DNA from: Aphanomyces cochlioides
Taxonomy: Eukaryota > Oomycota > Saprolegniomycetes > Saprolegniales > Verrucalvaceae
DNA: 64,000 nt
Reading direction: 5' to 3'
Assembly: GCA_019828595.1 (NCBI GenBank)
Contig: JAHQRK010000026.1
Span: 682,001 to 746,000, forward strand
Shown here in pieces: positions 24,301 to 36,336 of the stretch. The notes beneath the pieces were generated by a model. The model worked only from the letters and a program-made list of their open reading frames with translations. It was not told the DNA's origin and did not search any database. How positions within the stretch are numbered: position 1 is the stretch's first letter; the number at the start of each line of letters is the position of its first letter. Made by a program: the position numbers and the translations under genes.

Positions 24301-24864
24301 TTTATTCTCAAGCTGAGATAGCATAAAGGCATGTTGTCGATCCAATTGCTCGCTAGACAATTTTAGTCGATTTTCAGCGATTTTTGGAAATACATTTCGA
24401 CATCCAGATCAGTTTTAATCGCCCGTTGGACGTGTAATTTTGTGAAATAGGGCTCGAGTTCCATGAACATGTGGACATTGTTTCCAGGGGGACGAGGGGG
24501 GCCGTCGGGGATATTCACATAGACTGCTCGCTCGCATTCCGTTCGAATCATGTTGAGTAGATTTTGATACCTGTCGACACAATGACCGAGATTTTCTAGC
24601 CAGGATAAATTAGATACAAACTGCATGATTCATACCGAGTAAATCAAAGCAGACGGCCGTGCGAAAAGCATTCGGATCGCCGTGGTGCTCGGACGATCGT
24701 ATTGCAAGTTCGAGCTGGGTTTTGCTGTATTCGACTATAAAATAGAGGAGATCAAGGTCAGATAAAGTGGGATTTAGAGTACCAAAGGACCTCCAGTCCC
24801 GCTGTTCTTGCTTCATGCTACGCATCCACGCAGCGACGCGAGGACTTGTCGACGGTCGATCCAT
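21384..24864 (-). CDS. Calponin-homology / EF-hand-like coiled-coil protein, 15 exons
   Basis: Fifteen exons join in frame to ~830 aa: 24864-24636, 24595-24394, 24352-24247, 24190-24105, 24060-23844, 23790-23479, 23138-22977, 22920-22647, 22576-22331, 22289-22123, 22065-21996, 21956-21751, 21697-21599, 21547-21524, 21476-21384. Introns are 41-64 nt (one is 340 nt) and all GT..AG. Visible parts: a charged coiled coil (about 143-280); a CH-type segment with LLQVLPEDLIVLKW (345-358) and DVAFCVLSYLF; and EF-hand-like repeats such as SLSLDEFHRFLKDA, ELGPTEFVEAIITVAAKR and MELTVAEFIEALGAFAL. CH domains typically bind actin or microtubules, so a cytoskeletal role is likely. The Ca-loop acidic residues look incomplete, so calcium binding is doubtful. 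The start is the first in-frame ATG of exon 1; an earlier exon is possible. Confidence 0.75.
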
Positions 24865-26832
24865 CCAACTCGCTATTTGGTGACCCTTCAAGATACGCAA
24901 TTTACTATAATTTGAACTGCCAATTTCTACTTGATATAAAGTTATTACAGTATATAAAATATAAGAGTAAAATCGACCAAGTTTGTAAAACTATGATATA
25001 GGTTTATACAGTATATTTATATTAATAGTAGACAAATCTAATCAAAGTAAAGACTTATCATTCTGTGGCTGATCAAGCCGTCCTCATTCTATATAAGCTA
25101 TATAAGCTCAAAATATGCTATTGACGGCTTTGATATTTTCATGCTTTTTGGAGGACTCAACTATCGTGATGAAGCAATTTTTATTTCTTATTCTATTTTT
25201 TAATTGTCCAATGTTTGAATTTTTAGAAATGTGTTGCATTTGGGTCAAATGGATGGTTTGAAAAAGCAAGGAAATTTCATTGAATAATCGAAGACCAGTG
25301 CAGATTTGGTTCCTCTTGAAAAGGCTTCGATCGGCAAATTCACAGAGCATTAAGATGGTCATAGGACTAAATTGAATAATCAAATTGCGTTGAAACGTAC
25401 TTTCAAGTACTTTAAAATCGCCGAAATGATTTGCATGCAGCAGTCTCGCTTATTGTGTACTACGTAGTAGAAAAATAACCTATTTTCTGGGTTGAAATCG
25501 GTTTGCTTGGCAAAACACATGATCAGTATCGATAATTTCCAATTTATTCAATTATAAATTCATTTAATCGATTTTTTCCACATTTATTCCCAATGTACTA
25601 TTACTCCGGAATGTGTAAAATTCCAATAAAATTTATTCCTGTCGGTCCAACAGGCAATGGACGCAATCGTGAGATCGAATCAATTTGACGACAATTTTTG
25701 ATACCGTGGCAGTCGCAAAGGAATTAAGCAAGCAGTTGAAATTAATCCAATCTCGTCCACGCCCATGTTTGTCACGATGCAGAAATGACGACAAGGGCTC
25801 AAATAGAGGCTAGGAATAGTAATATCCTATATTTTAAACCAAAAGTGACAATAGTATTATAAACTTGCATACATGGCTTACAAATATTCTAGTATTTTTG
25901 CATACAGAAAATAAATACTTATCATGTATCTTGTTTAGATAATATAGGAATAACGATGCATAGATTTCTATAATTTAGTCTTCAACGTAGACGAATCGTA
26001 GAGTTGTTAACTTACTGTGTATCACCGGCTCCAACGACTGGAACAATATCTCACCAAAATTTAACATGACAGCTGTGAATTCGTTCTCGTATTTAGGGAG
26101 TACTTGTAAAATGAATAGAATCAGTTCTACTCAAGCCGAGCATCGTCCTAGTAGATAATTTCCTCAGCCTAAATCAATCTTACTCATTTATCCAAACTAT
26201 ACTGTGCATTATAACTGCTTAACTCGCCATATTAAGATATGAAAGGGGGACACTCTTGAAATTTGTATCCGTCTTGGCATCATCAACATAAAGCATCAAA
26301 TTGAAACGATAATGATTGGTCGAAAAAAATCCATTAATTAACAAATAAGTGTAATTCTAAGACGAGATGTCGAAATAACTCAAGAATTTTCAGGAATTAA
26401 TTGAGAAGTATACTTGAGTTTTGTATGGCATTTTCCAAATATCGTCTCCGTTATAAACAAATTCAATTTATTTCATTCTCGATTAAATTAATTCAATAGG
26501 TGGAGTTCTTGAAATTCGTATCAACTCATCCATCCACTTCATCTAGCTTCAGTAGCTTCAAACGAAAGAGTCCACAACAAGTCTACATAAGCTATTTGAA
26601 CTGCTTTCTCTCTCCCAAACCTCAAACTTCCATCGATCTCTGGGCATGATACGTTTCAATTAATTAATTGTTCTCGATATTTTAAGAATTTATTTTATTT
26701 TATTTATTCCAATTATTTCTTGAACAACTTTTCGGTGAGTTGGTGCGTGGCTGGACAACTTCCTCGTCGTTACTGCTGCTTTGTCGATTGACAACCAGAC
26801 GAAAGTCTGCTTGTGGCATTTCACAATTGAGC
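24865..26832. other. AT-rich intergenic region
   Basis: No coding frame of convincing composition on either strand. A 91-codon minus frame at 25108-25383 has no recognisable feature and occurs in very AT-rich DNA. The last ~150 bases are presumably the 5' region of the carbonic anhydrase gene. Confidence 0.5.
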
Positions 26833-27528
26833 ATGCGCTTCTTCCACGCCGCCTTGTTCGCGCTCGTGTCACTCGCAGCGGCCAAGTCCAAGAGCACCGG
26901 CAAACGCCAGTCGCCTATCGATCTTCCCGCGCTCGACTCGACGCCCGTCGGCGACGAAACCATCCAGCTCACCGTGAGCAAATCGTCAGCTTACTTGAGC
27001 CACTTGGGCAAGACCGCGCAAGCTGCATGGGACGGCGGTAAGAAGGGTCAATTGGTCTTGAACTGCGAAAAGTACAAGGCGTTGCAGTTGCACTTCCACA
27101 TGGGCAGTGAACACCGCATCGAAGGCGAACAATACGCTTTGGAAATGCACATTGTCCACCAGAACGTGAATGATCCTGATCAATTGGCCGTCATCGGTGT
27201 CTTGTTTGAAGAATCCGACGAAACGAATCCGTTCTTGGACCAAATCTTCCCCGCGTTGGAAGACAATGAGTTTGTCAACGGCACGCAAGTTGACCTTGGC
27301 GTCGTCCGCGGCAAATCGCTCGAATTGACGCCTGGCACTGTGTTTTACCGATACCCAGGCTCGCTCACGACGCCTCCCTACAGCGAAAACGTCGAATGGG
27401 TTGTCAGCTCGACGATCCAACCGATCTCGACTGAACAACTCGAGGCGTACTCCAACCAATTCCCAAAGCCCACTACCCGCGATGTCCAGCGTCTCCATGG
27501 ACGTGAAGTCACGTTGGTCGAACTCTAA
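26833..27528 (+). CDS. Secreted alpha-type carbonic anhydrase
   Basis: A 231-aa single-exon gene. Residues 1-17 form a signal peptide (MRFFHAALFALVSLAAA), so the enzyme enters the secretory pathway. The catalytic fold is marked by QSPIDLP (26-32), the zinc ligands His87 and His89 in LHFHMGSEH and His106 in ALEMHIVH, and SLTTPP with the gatekeeper Thr near the C-terminal part. It catalyses reversible CO2 hydration at the cell surface or outside. It is shorter than typical alpha enzymes (~260 aa). The segment that normally carries the N-x-G-H motif and the proton-shuttle His is not recognisable (SSAYLSHLGK instead), so turnover may be lower. The in-frame extension upstream lacks an ATG before 26833, which fixes the start. 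Confidence 0.93.
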   Translation: MRFFHAALFALVSLAAAKSKSTGKRQSPIDLPALDSTPVGDETIQLTVSKSSAYLSHLGKTAQAAWDGGKKGQLVLNCEKYKALQLHFHMGSEHRIEGEQYALEMHIVHQNVNDPDQLAVIGVLFEESDETNPFLDQIFPALEDNEFVNGTQVDLGVVRGKSLELTPGTVFYRYPGSLTTPPYSENVEWVVSSTIQPISTEQLEAYSNQFPKPTTRDVQRLHGREVTLVEL

Positions 27529-29833
27529 TTATCAAGGTTTAGTCTACGTTTTGTGGAATATATAAAGTGGATGAAGACACAAATTTCACACAATTGAAAT
27601 GTCTATCTGCAAGTTTTGCCCCCCTTGCCATCAGATTCCCCTTGTACTTTGAGGCTGGAGCTCATTTACAACTATCATTATGAGCGTCTAGTTATGTTTC
27701 CGTGACCAAGGCGACATAGCAGATCGTATAGCATGCACTGAATTCAGTGGCAAGACAATGAAATCATGACGGTCTCGTTGACGGCGTCTGGTGGCGCACC
27801 AATGGTCACGGAGGTGCTTGGCGGATTCATGTTGCTGAAAAGTAATGCCATGAGAAACGAGATTCAAGGCGGTTGAGAGTGAACTTTCAGTGAATAAATG
27901 CTTCTAGTTATGATGACGACTAGAAGTCTAACGGGGTTCAGGGGGGACTGACGGCGGGGCAATGTTATTCGCCTAGCCATTTATTTATGATTCAGGGGAT
28001 ACCAGCGCGACTCGGTGGCTCGAGAGTGTGGCCGAAAGTCTGTGGTTGCAATGAATCAGGAGACATGAAGAGCGAATCCTGAATTCATCGAGGAAATCCC
28101 CGTAGATCTGTCTCAGACACTCGGTGACAACTTCCCCAAGCAACCCTCCATCATCAGCCCGGAGGACATATTTTATAAGCAACTTTAGCTATTCAGTAAA
28201 TGCAACAGAGGCTGCTGCGACTTTCCCCTTGCTGTGGCTATTCTCTGTAAGTTGAACAAATCAAATTACAATTATCTGTCATTCGACAGGCTTGTAGACT
28301 TCATTTACAACTTTAGAAAATGATGCTTAATCTCTCGACTTTTCATGTATTTTACAAGGCCAAACGACGCCAAAGACAGCCACAGAAAGCCCAGGAAAAC
28401 ATCCTGCTAGTACAAAATGCTCGATAATTGTGGTGAGGGGAGAGCTCCTTTCTAATGGGGGGGCGATCACAAGCACCTATTTTTATAAATAGCTTCTCTG
28501 ATATATCAAAAATAACTGAAGCATCTCTGATGCAAGGATTGAATCCGTGGATGGAATCTACGATCTCACTGCTTCGCCAGAAGTTATTTCGTGCACCCAA
28601 ATGTCATCACAATGCTATACAGCCACTCACACTACCCCCTGAGCTTCCCCCTTCATGCCCCTCGTTTGAAAAACGCATTGGCTTCTCATTGTGCTATCAT
28701 CCATATGCTGTGCATTCACGAAAAAATAGAAAGGTTTCGTTGGTTTGATTGTGGCTTCTCGAAGCGGTTTTCCACGGCGGCCGCTTGTGAGACTCTCGAG
28801 TTTGACGACGAAATACACGCAACAGCCCGCGAGAGATTCGACCCCAAGCAACACTCACGTCATACTCATGACCTTGTGACAACGGCTTATTTTAGAACGA
28901 TTAAATGAATTTTCTAAAAACAATCGCAGCAAAGCCGTCAAGGGGAACCTGCCACGAGCGTGGACTTCTCTAGCACGCTCTGATGAGCCACCGATTATAC
29001 CCAAGAGAAGAGAGCTTATCAAGAATTCATCGACGGAAGTTATTATATATTGATACATTGTGGAAATACAGCAATAATTCAGTGAAAAATGTGAATTTTT
29101 GACCATGTCTCCAGGATTATCGCGAGGAATCTTGATAACCCCTGTTGAGTGAGCCATTCCCCCCGAGGTTCTCTGCTAGCATTATGCTATTCCTTGTACC
29201 TCTTGGCTGATTTTATACTTCCCCCTCAACGGGGCTGTCACCGAATAATTCCTTCACAGAATTTTGTTCTTCAATATTTCCCCCAATAAATCCAACCTGA
29301 TATCTCGTTTAGAAATAAAAGAAGCCCCAGGAGCTCCAACTAAATCTCACAGAGCCCATCGAAGCTAGCAGTCATCTCTATGATCTCCCCAAACTTCTCT
29401 GAAAATTCGTGAATTTCGATTTAATTAATAAATAAGAAATCAATTAACTATTCCCCGAATCTCGGTCACATCCCCATCGTGAATCTTGCGTAGATTCACA
29501 ACCCGTCTACATACTTGTCGATCTTTCGAGAAGACACGAGCGCGCGCTCCCGTGCTCTCTCCGTCAGTCTCTCGTTGATTTTTCAGCTTAAATCCAATGT
29601 TGTGATTTCTTTCCATGGCCAAGCATTCAGGGAAATCCAAGTCAAAAAAATCTGGAAACTCCAGACTGTGTCCAGACTATGCACCAGATTTTTGCAGATA
29701 TCCGGATATTTGTATCTTTATCCGTATCCGGATGACTATCCGGCACCCGAAGAAAAAGATGCGATTGTAACGGATTTCTCTCGCCTTTTTTTCATTTTAC
29801 AATTCTCCTTCAAGAAGACTTTTCGCAAGAAAG
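27529..29833. other. Intergenic region, no gene supported
   Basis: Only short overlapping frames on both strands, none with a domain or sensible codon pattern. Positions up to ~27600 are presumably the carbonic anhydrase 3' UTR. The stretch 29700-29833 immediately before the PX gene may be its 5' leader. Confidence 0.45.
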
Positions 29834-30472
29834 ATGACGTCCAAGCACAACGCGACGACTACAACACGACAGATCATGAGCAGCAAACGAAGCCGCAAGA
29901 ACGAAAAGAAGAGCAAAAAATTGCAAGCGCTGGAATGCCAGCAAGCCAAGCTCCAAGAAGCTGCCTCGGCAGTCAAAAACAACGATGACAAGCTTGTCAA
30001 GACAGACGACGACAAGACAGACGACGACGACGATGAAATGGAAGAGGAAGAGCTATTTGACGATGACCTGATTGTCATTCCGCGCGTCATGGACGCCTGC
30101 GTCCGCTACGCCCCAAAGATTGCATGGACCAAGGACGACACGATGGTCTTTGAGTTGTCGATCCCTTCATTCCACGAAACAGACGATGGCCATATCGTCT
30201 ACGCGATCGTGATTGAAACACCACGCCATCAAGCCTACACAGTGCACAAACGGTACTCGGAATTCGCTGCGTTTGCGCATGCGTTGTACCGCAAAGATAT
30301 TTCTTGGACCCTCCCTCCAAAAACATGGTTCCGCGTCACGCAAGACGCCGCACTCGTTGATCGACGAGAACGCTTGGAAGCAGCTTGTATTGACTTGGTC
30401 CAGCGTGATGAATTACCCGTCGACGAGCTCGTGCGCGAGTTTTTTCAATTGGATCTCGTCACGTTGCCGTGA
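29834..30472 (+). CDS. PX-domain protein (phosphoinositide-binding)
   Basis: 212 aa in one exon. The first ~55 residues are Lys/Arg/Gln-rich and probably coiled, followed by an Asp/Glu stretch (about 56-80). A PX domain fills the rest (about 90-210): the phosphate-contacting HKRYSEFAAF motif, the TLPPK proline element, then DRRERLEAACIDL with the arginines and helix of the fold. PX domains bind PI3P and related lipids, so the protein probably sits on endosomal membranes. No BAR or other partner domain is present, so it is a minimal PX adaptor. The ATG at 29834 is the first in frame, near a plausible leader. Confidence 0.85.
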   Translation: MTSKHNATTTTRQIMSSKRSRKNEKKSKKLQALECQQAKLQEAASAVKNNDDKLVKTDDDKTDDDDDEMEEEELFDDDLIVIPRVMDACVRYAPKIAWTKDDTMVFELSIPSFHETDDGHIVYAIVIETPRHQAYTVHKRYSEFAAFAHALYRKDISWTLPPKTWFRVTQDAALVDRRERLEAACIDLVQRDELPVDELVREFFQLDLVTLP

Positions 30473-32129
30473 CACGTTTTCTCTCCAAAAATCCCCAAAA
30501 TTGCCGTCCCTACAGAAAAAAGTAAACACGAAGCCCCCGCCACAAAAGAAAACAATTAATATAAGTAAAATATGTATTAAAGCTCATGGTATGAGCTGCA
30601 CAAAGCAGCAGCAGCGGTGGCGGCGGCGGCGACAAGGGCAGGGAAGACAAATGGTATCGAATTTCCATGGATGGAATCTCGAAAATCAACAATTATTGAT
30701 TATTCAAAAATGGAAAAATTTAATCAATAAATGCAATTTAAGCTTGAATTTTGTATATACTCTGTTGAACATTGATTATTTAGTTTGGATATTTTCAATA
30801 ATTGCTGAAGAATCATGCCTTGATAAATGCTTCCAACGCTTGAGACTGGAGCAAATATCCTGAGCGTCATGTCAAACGCTCGTTTCATGATGTGAAGGAT
30901 TTTAGAAGTATTTTATATGAGGAGAACGAGAGAAGGAGAAGCGTCGAGAGATTGTTCCCCAAGTTGAATTTCATATTCCAATCCACATGATTGGATAATT
31001 CGAAAAAATCTTGGAGAAAAAGATCCATGACTTCCGAAAATTCATGTTTATCGGTGGAAAACTCTCGATGAACTTCTGGCACGCTCAAGTCCGCTACACC
31101 AATTCCTGTGGTTTACTAGCCATTTGCGCCAGCTTTGGGGTCTACATACGTGTGTTTGTAGCTCGCTGATTTGGTTTTCATAAAAGAATATCCTTCCCCT
31201 GGTTCATATCCCTCCAAATCCTTGTCATAGTTTGATGGCGGATATATCATGGTTTCCTTGGTCACTGCAAGTCATGATTCAGACCCACAGCTCAATTTTT
31301 GAAGCTCAACAAACCCTGGATAGATTTCCCCCGAGCAGTACGATTCCCCCCCAGCATTCCAAAATTGCAAGTTCTCAAATTTTCATCACTGCATTGGCCT
31401 TTGACTCAGTTCAACGGGGTACTCATAAATTTGGCAAACTTTGGTGTATATTTGAACTTATTTCTTTCATTTCGACGAACATCATCGACTCTCGATATGA
31501 GGTTGTTCCTTCCAAAGCAGCCCTTTGGAACATCTTTTAAGTCTCATTTCTGACGTCTTGACAACTCCCTTGACGTAGTAAGTCAAGAAAAACTGTGAAA
31601 TACAAGTCTAGAAACTTTATAGTGCCTGGAATTGCTCCCCCGCAGGAGGGTAATTGACTTCTAAGTCCCCTGGGCGATAATCCAAGTTGCTTCACAGCTG
31701 CAAGATGTAATTGGGCGTTCTATTGCGAGAGGTAACTGGGCGTTCTACTTAGCTGCTTCGACCTACCATTGCAAGATATGAATACCCAACATGGTCAACA
31801 TTTCTATGTGAAAAGTGGATATCTTTGACAACCATCATGACACCGATCACGGAGGAACAGTCGTCATCAATTACTTCGTCATTTTTATGCAAGAATTGTC
31901 AAATTCATGGCATGTTGTTCATTTCTGTGTGTCAATTGCCGTACCCAACAATGCACGGCAATAGACAAGTCGAACGTCCTATCTTTGCGCTTGTTGTCTC
32001 TGGCGAAAAGTTGCTTGTCCATGAACCCTCGGATAATTCCAAAATTTAATCATTAACACAAAATCCATAATATTCAGAATATATTCTGCATTATTGTATC
32101 GAAAATAGAGAAATAAATAGCAAGGGAAA
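30473..32129. other. Intergenic region, no gene supported
   Basis: Contains a GCN-type trinucleotide stretch near 30605-30632 and small AT-rich frames on both strands. Nothing recognisable. Confidence 0.45.
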
Positions 32130-32534
32130 TCATGCCAGGAACGCCATCTCTTTTGCTCCGGCGCGGGCTGACGTGCTACAGCGTCTTTGAATATAATTTT
32201 GCTTGATCACGGCGGCAATCGCATCTCGCCAGGCATACATGTCACTTTCCGAGACGGCGGCAATGAAGTGGCGCTCGAGTGGCATTTGAATCGCAAGGCG
32301 CCAACCTGTACAGGCCGATTTGCCCGACTTGGGGCAATCGTTCGGCATCACTTCGACGGCATCCCAGTACAAACAGTGGGTCAAATCGATCGAGTCTTTG
32401 AAGAGGCCCCCTTCGAAATCGTAGAAATCCAACGACACGGAGGTCAAGATCACATGGCGGGGCTTCCATTCGTTGCGGTGGAAGAGGCCGTGGCTTTTGT
32501 CGTTCTTGAAGAGAGTTCCGCTCTTGATGTGCAT
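32130..32534 (-). CDS. Small PH-domain protein (cluster member 1)
   Basis: 134 aa, essentially one pleckstrin-homology domain: GTLFKNDKSHGLFHRNEWK in the first two strands, a central DSIDLTHC, then WRLAIQMP, RHFIAAVSE and the C-terminal helix with the near-invariant Trp (SDMYAWRDAIAAVI). PH domains bind phosphoinositides or proteins at membranes; the short basic first-loop region fits lipid binding. The N-terminus is set at the ATG at 32534, directly before the domain. It is the most diverged of the ten paralogues and the leftmost, separated from the next by ~2.1 kb. Confidence 0.8.
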   Translation of the reverse strand: MHIKSGTLFKNDKSHGLFHRNEWKPRHVILTSVSLDFYDFEGGLFKDSIDLTHCLYWDAVEVMPNDCPKSGKSACTGWRLAIQMPLERHFIAAVSESDMYAWRDAIAAVIKQNYIQRRCSTSARAGAKEMAFLA

Positions 32535-34685
32535 GGCAAATTGAGAATTGAAAAATGAGTGCTTTGACAATAGTGGTCGTTTTTACAAAATATGTATCCT
32601 CAAAAATCCTGAATTAATATTGAAATGAATAACAATTAATTTGAATTTATATAAAATTTTGTATAGATGTCGATTATTTTTGATTTTGGAGATGACATTT
32701 TGGTGGTGAGATCCTTCGTATGTTCAGAAAGTGTGACTACCCAACCACGTTTCTATGTCATGCCCATAAATGATCGACATAAAATTCAAGATTAAATCGG
32801 AATAAATTGTACAAAATGCCATAAATGCACACAAGAATGCACTCATGATGAGCTTGAAAAACCTCTGACGCGACAATTTTTATCGCATTTAGTTCTCCCG
32901 GAATCGATTTTAGAAGGGGGGATGCAGGGGAAATGGAGGGGGAGATGTAATTGTTCGTTGCCTGACGATGTGCTGTCTCAGACGATATTTGCATTTCTTT
33001 GCAGCGCTGGGGCACCCACTCGACCCCCGCTTGAGCAGATTTTGGCCATAGATGTGGCAGAAATATTTGGATAAGCTGAGACAAACGTACGGACAGGACA
33101 GAATGCGTCAAGCTCGTTTTCGTCCTTGTGGCATATTAAAATATGCCACAAGGGGACAAAAGCTCGGAGTCAGATCAAACTACCACGCTACTCAACGTTC
33201 AAGCAAACCCGTTACGCTAACACTCTTGAAATGGAATTGTCGTCGAGTATTGTGGATGAACGCTGCGTTTTTTTAAGGGGGGAAGCACCCATGATGATGT
33301 GACCACCTTGCCACCTCGACGTGGACAAGAACACCAGTTGAAGGTGAGTACATTTCGCTCTGTGCGACACCCAACCGACGCCTCGTCGATGGATGAAACG
33401 CAGCATAGACATGTTGCTGGAATTGACTCAACATTGAGCTTATGGCCACGGGCGACCAACGTGTCGCTGGACTTACAACAGTATACAAGTGGCTACGACA
33501 TTAGTTATAGCGTGGATGTGGCGGGGGATCGTTGGAGGCGATGAAAGGCCAGGATAAATTCAGTCAGGGGAGCAGTTATTCACCCGTCGATCGTGGAAAG
33601 ACCACAAAACTGTCTAGCAAGCAATGACAGTGTCATGAGGCGCTGAGAACCCGAGGAATATACACCGGAATGCCCTTGCTATTGCCAACTCAGCGTGAAT
33701 TGCGAGAAATTCGTGATAACGTAAATTGTCGATACTATAATTTTATATTTACAGCCAATCAAAATGCACTATTTCAATATGTTTAGCCAAACAAAATGTA
33801 TTATTGTGACTAAACAGCAAACTCGCGATTGTGCATTTGGGGGATAAGGGGCAATGGTTCTTCTCGCAACGCTGTTGCCAATGGAAATGCCAACGAAATG
33901 CACCAATTTGACCAACGCTGACGGCTATGGGTAGCGACGCACGTCGTCCAGGCAGCAGTTCAGAGTTTAGTCCCTGCGGCGGCCTTTTCAACACTGCTTG
34001 TTTGCATGGAGTCATGGAGTCTGATGATCGGGGGCTATGCTCAGAGCGAGCAGAGAATTTTGCGCCGCCATTTTGCTAAAATGAGCATTTTAGGGGGTGC
34101 AAATCGTAAGGAGAGGGGAGAACTACAAACCCCAAGCGTACTTTTTTTTGCCGCTTTAGACTTGATAGTAGGCCCCGCAACAGTTCGATAGCCATTTCCC
34201 CCCAGAGGAATGAGCGTGCTGCGCGTGCATATCGACAGAGAATGAAGCAACGACTGAATGAGAAAGGGGAGAGGTTGGACAGACTTGTCGCCTCTCTAAC
34301 AGGCTGTCCAGGGCTCTACTGCACACCGTGATCCTTTCATAGTCTCGAGGAGCCCCAAGTAGCACCGTCGAACAATTTGAGGAGACTCACGGGCTGTTGA
34401 AATCAAGTCTACACCGTCTTGTACTCGCACCGAGCACCGCTTTTCGGCCAAGGGTGCCAATGTCTCTAGTTGTTCAACAAACCAAGCGGGATTCATTCTC
34501 TCGACAAGCATCGTGGCCATCCTGACCAAGCCAGCGGTCGACACCATTCATGGAAAATGCCGCACTATCACGCTGTAGATCGATGGGGATATGGCGGACT
34601 TGACATGTAAAAACATGTTGGAGGCGACGAAGGGTTGCATGAAGTCTATGATGAATAAATTATAATTTAGAGTACAAGAAAGAGT
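32535..34685. other. Intergenic region with a perfect hairpin and one weak ORF
   Basis: A perfect 14-bp-arm hairpin lies at 33124-33153. A minus frame at 34296-34547 (83 codons, ATG at 34547, containing ATMLVERMNPAWFVEQLE) has protein-like composition but no recognised family and no clear extension; it may be a gene remnant. No other gene is seen. Confidence 0.4.
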
Positions 34686-35147
34686 TCAACGGGGACGGGA
34701 AGAGGGCGCGACCAGTGATCGATGGGGATTCTCAATGTGGTGGTTGTTGGTTCCCGTGGATTTCGCTGCATAGTGGTCGTGCATGCGTCGTTCGTTGGCT
34801 CGCAAGACACTTGTGAGGGCGAAAACCCACTCGCGCATGTCTTTTTCACATGGCGCGGCAAAGACAAAGCGTCGGTCGGGTGTTTGAATCGCCACACGCC
34901 ATTCAGATGCCGCCGAGTGGCCCGTCTTGACGCAGTCGGCTGGCATCACATCCAACGATTCCATATCGCAAGTCGACAAATCGATGCAACCTTTGAGATG
35001 GCCGGGGTGTTCCTGGTCGTAGTAATAGAGAGCGTCGAGGGCCAGGACAAGGTATCGCTGCTTCCAGTTCTGGCGGTGGAAAAGACCCGCCCCCGAGCCT
35101 TTCTTGTACGCGACGCCGGTCTTAATGATGGGACTTTGGTTGAACAT
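34686..35147 (-). CDS. Small PH-domain protein (cluster member 2)
   Basis: 153 aa with one PH domain at about 10-115: KTGVAYKKGSGAGLFHRQNW, RYLVLALDALYYYD, LKGCIDLSTC, EWRVAIQTP, RRFVFAAPCE and the helix DMREWVFALTSVLRANE with its conserved Trp. A ~35-residue polar tail follows. The ATG at 35147 precedes the domain; a longer in-frame stretch upstream lacks an ATG. Its closest relative here is the gene at 45179-45607, with which it shares long stretches, so the two are a recent duplicate pair about 10 kb apart. Probable membrane-lipid adaptor; partners are unknown. Confidence 0.85.
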   Translation of the reverse strand: MFNQSPIIKTGVAYKKGSGAGLFHRQNWKQRYLVLALDALYYYDQEHPGHLKGCIDLSTCDMESLDVMPADCVKTGHSAASEWRVAIQTPDRRFVFAAPCEKDMREWVFALTSVLRANERRMHDHYAAKSTGTNNHHIENPHRSLVAPSSRPR

Positions 35148-36336
35148 CGTGGAGGTCGAAAAGGTGCTTGGAGATCGCACTGGGCTGTACGTGGCGAAAT
35201 GGATTTTGAACTGAGCGATGCGCTGTAGTCGGTTGTGCACTCGGGGCGTTGCTCACACAGGATGACGCTGTCCATGTCAATCAGCGATTGTACAACTTGA
35301 CGTGAAGTTTGTCAAGTTGACGTACAACTGCTGTAAAATATACCGTCAATATTTCATATAGTTGAATACCTGTTGAAATTTGAAGATGAATTAGAGATAG
35401 AACCAATCCATTCAAGTAGGCTGTTAATATTGTGGACGAACTGTAATTCTTCTTCTTCTGTATCCAAGTTAAAAATACTGGGTTCAATTATGAAAATCAT
35501 ACGTACTTGACAACGATAATTTTATCTTTGAATTAATATGCTTTTAACCTATGAGTACATAGAAAAACGAAATATATGCAATTTAGTAAGAGATTAAGAA
35601 CATTTTCATGCAAATTGGGTATAAGTACAGAAGAAAGCAATATATGGAGATGCGTCAACTTAACGTAAAGTAATAAGCAGTAACTGATTGAGACAACAAC
35701 TCATCGTCATCTGGGTGACTGCATAGTTGCAATCTCTTTGTTTACCCAACGGGCCACAGCGGCGCGTCATGCTTTGGATGACGCTCTCCGTGATCCACAG
35801 CGCCACGCCATGATGGAACCAATCATGTATATTCTCGCCGACATCGACCGTTCATCCAAGCAGTAAACACTTATATTATCACCGCTAATGATAAGCTAAC
35901 CATTATTCTCCTCGATTACACTGGTGCAGGACGATGTAGCTGCCCTGGAGGGACACCCTCAGGTATCCAAGTCGAGCTTTCCCCATTACCCCCTTACTCC
36001 CCCTCCACCATTGAAATTAACAACCAAGTAGCTTGGCACTAGTATGGTGATACGTCAGCTACGATAAGCCCTCTTGCCCAAAGAATTTATGAAGGCGATA
36101 GTTTGGTGGGGAATGAAAGAGGGGGTCAGCGAATGGTACCCTAGCCCATATGGATGGTCGGTCATTGCTAGACTCTAAACAACACCAATGGACTATAACT
36201 TGATATCTCAATGTACAAAATATTACTATAAATACAACAAATGGCCTTGGAGCTCCAGTCGCAACGGGGGAAAGGAAGGGAAGAGCGGCGGAGTAGAGCG
36301 GAACCCATGGGGCGAACGAGGGGACTCCGATAGTTT
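35148..36336. other. Intergenic region, no gene supported
   Basis: AT-rich with isolated stop-limited frames. A C-rich stretch lies at 35980-36010. No feature recognised. Confidence 0.4.

Noticed and set aside
25108..25383. 91-codon minus ORF in AT-rich DNA
   Set aside because: No domain, biased to AT-rich codons, no splice-linked neighbours.
32187..32558. 123-codon plus ORF opposite PH gene 1
   Set aside because: Antisense to a frame with clear PH motifs; similar shadows occur opposite the other PH genes.
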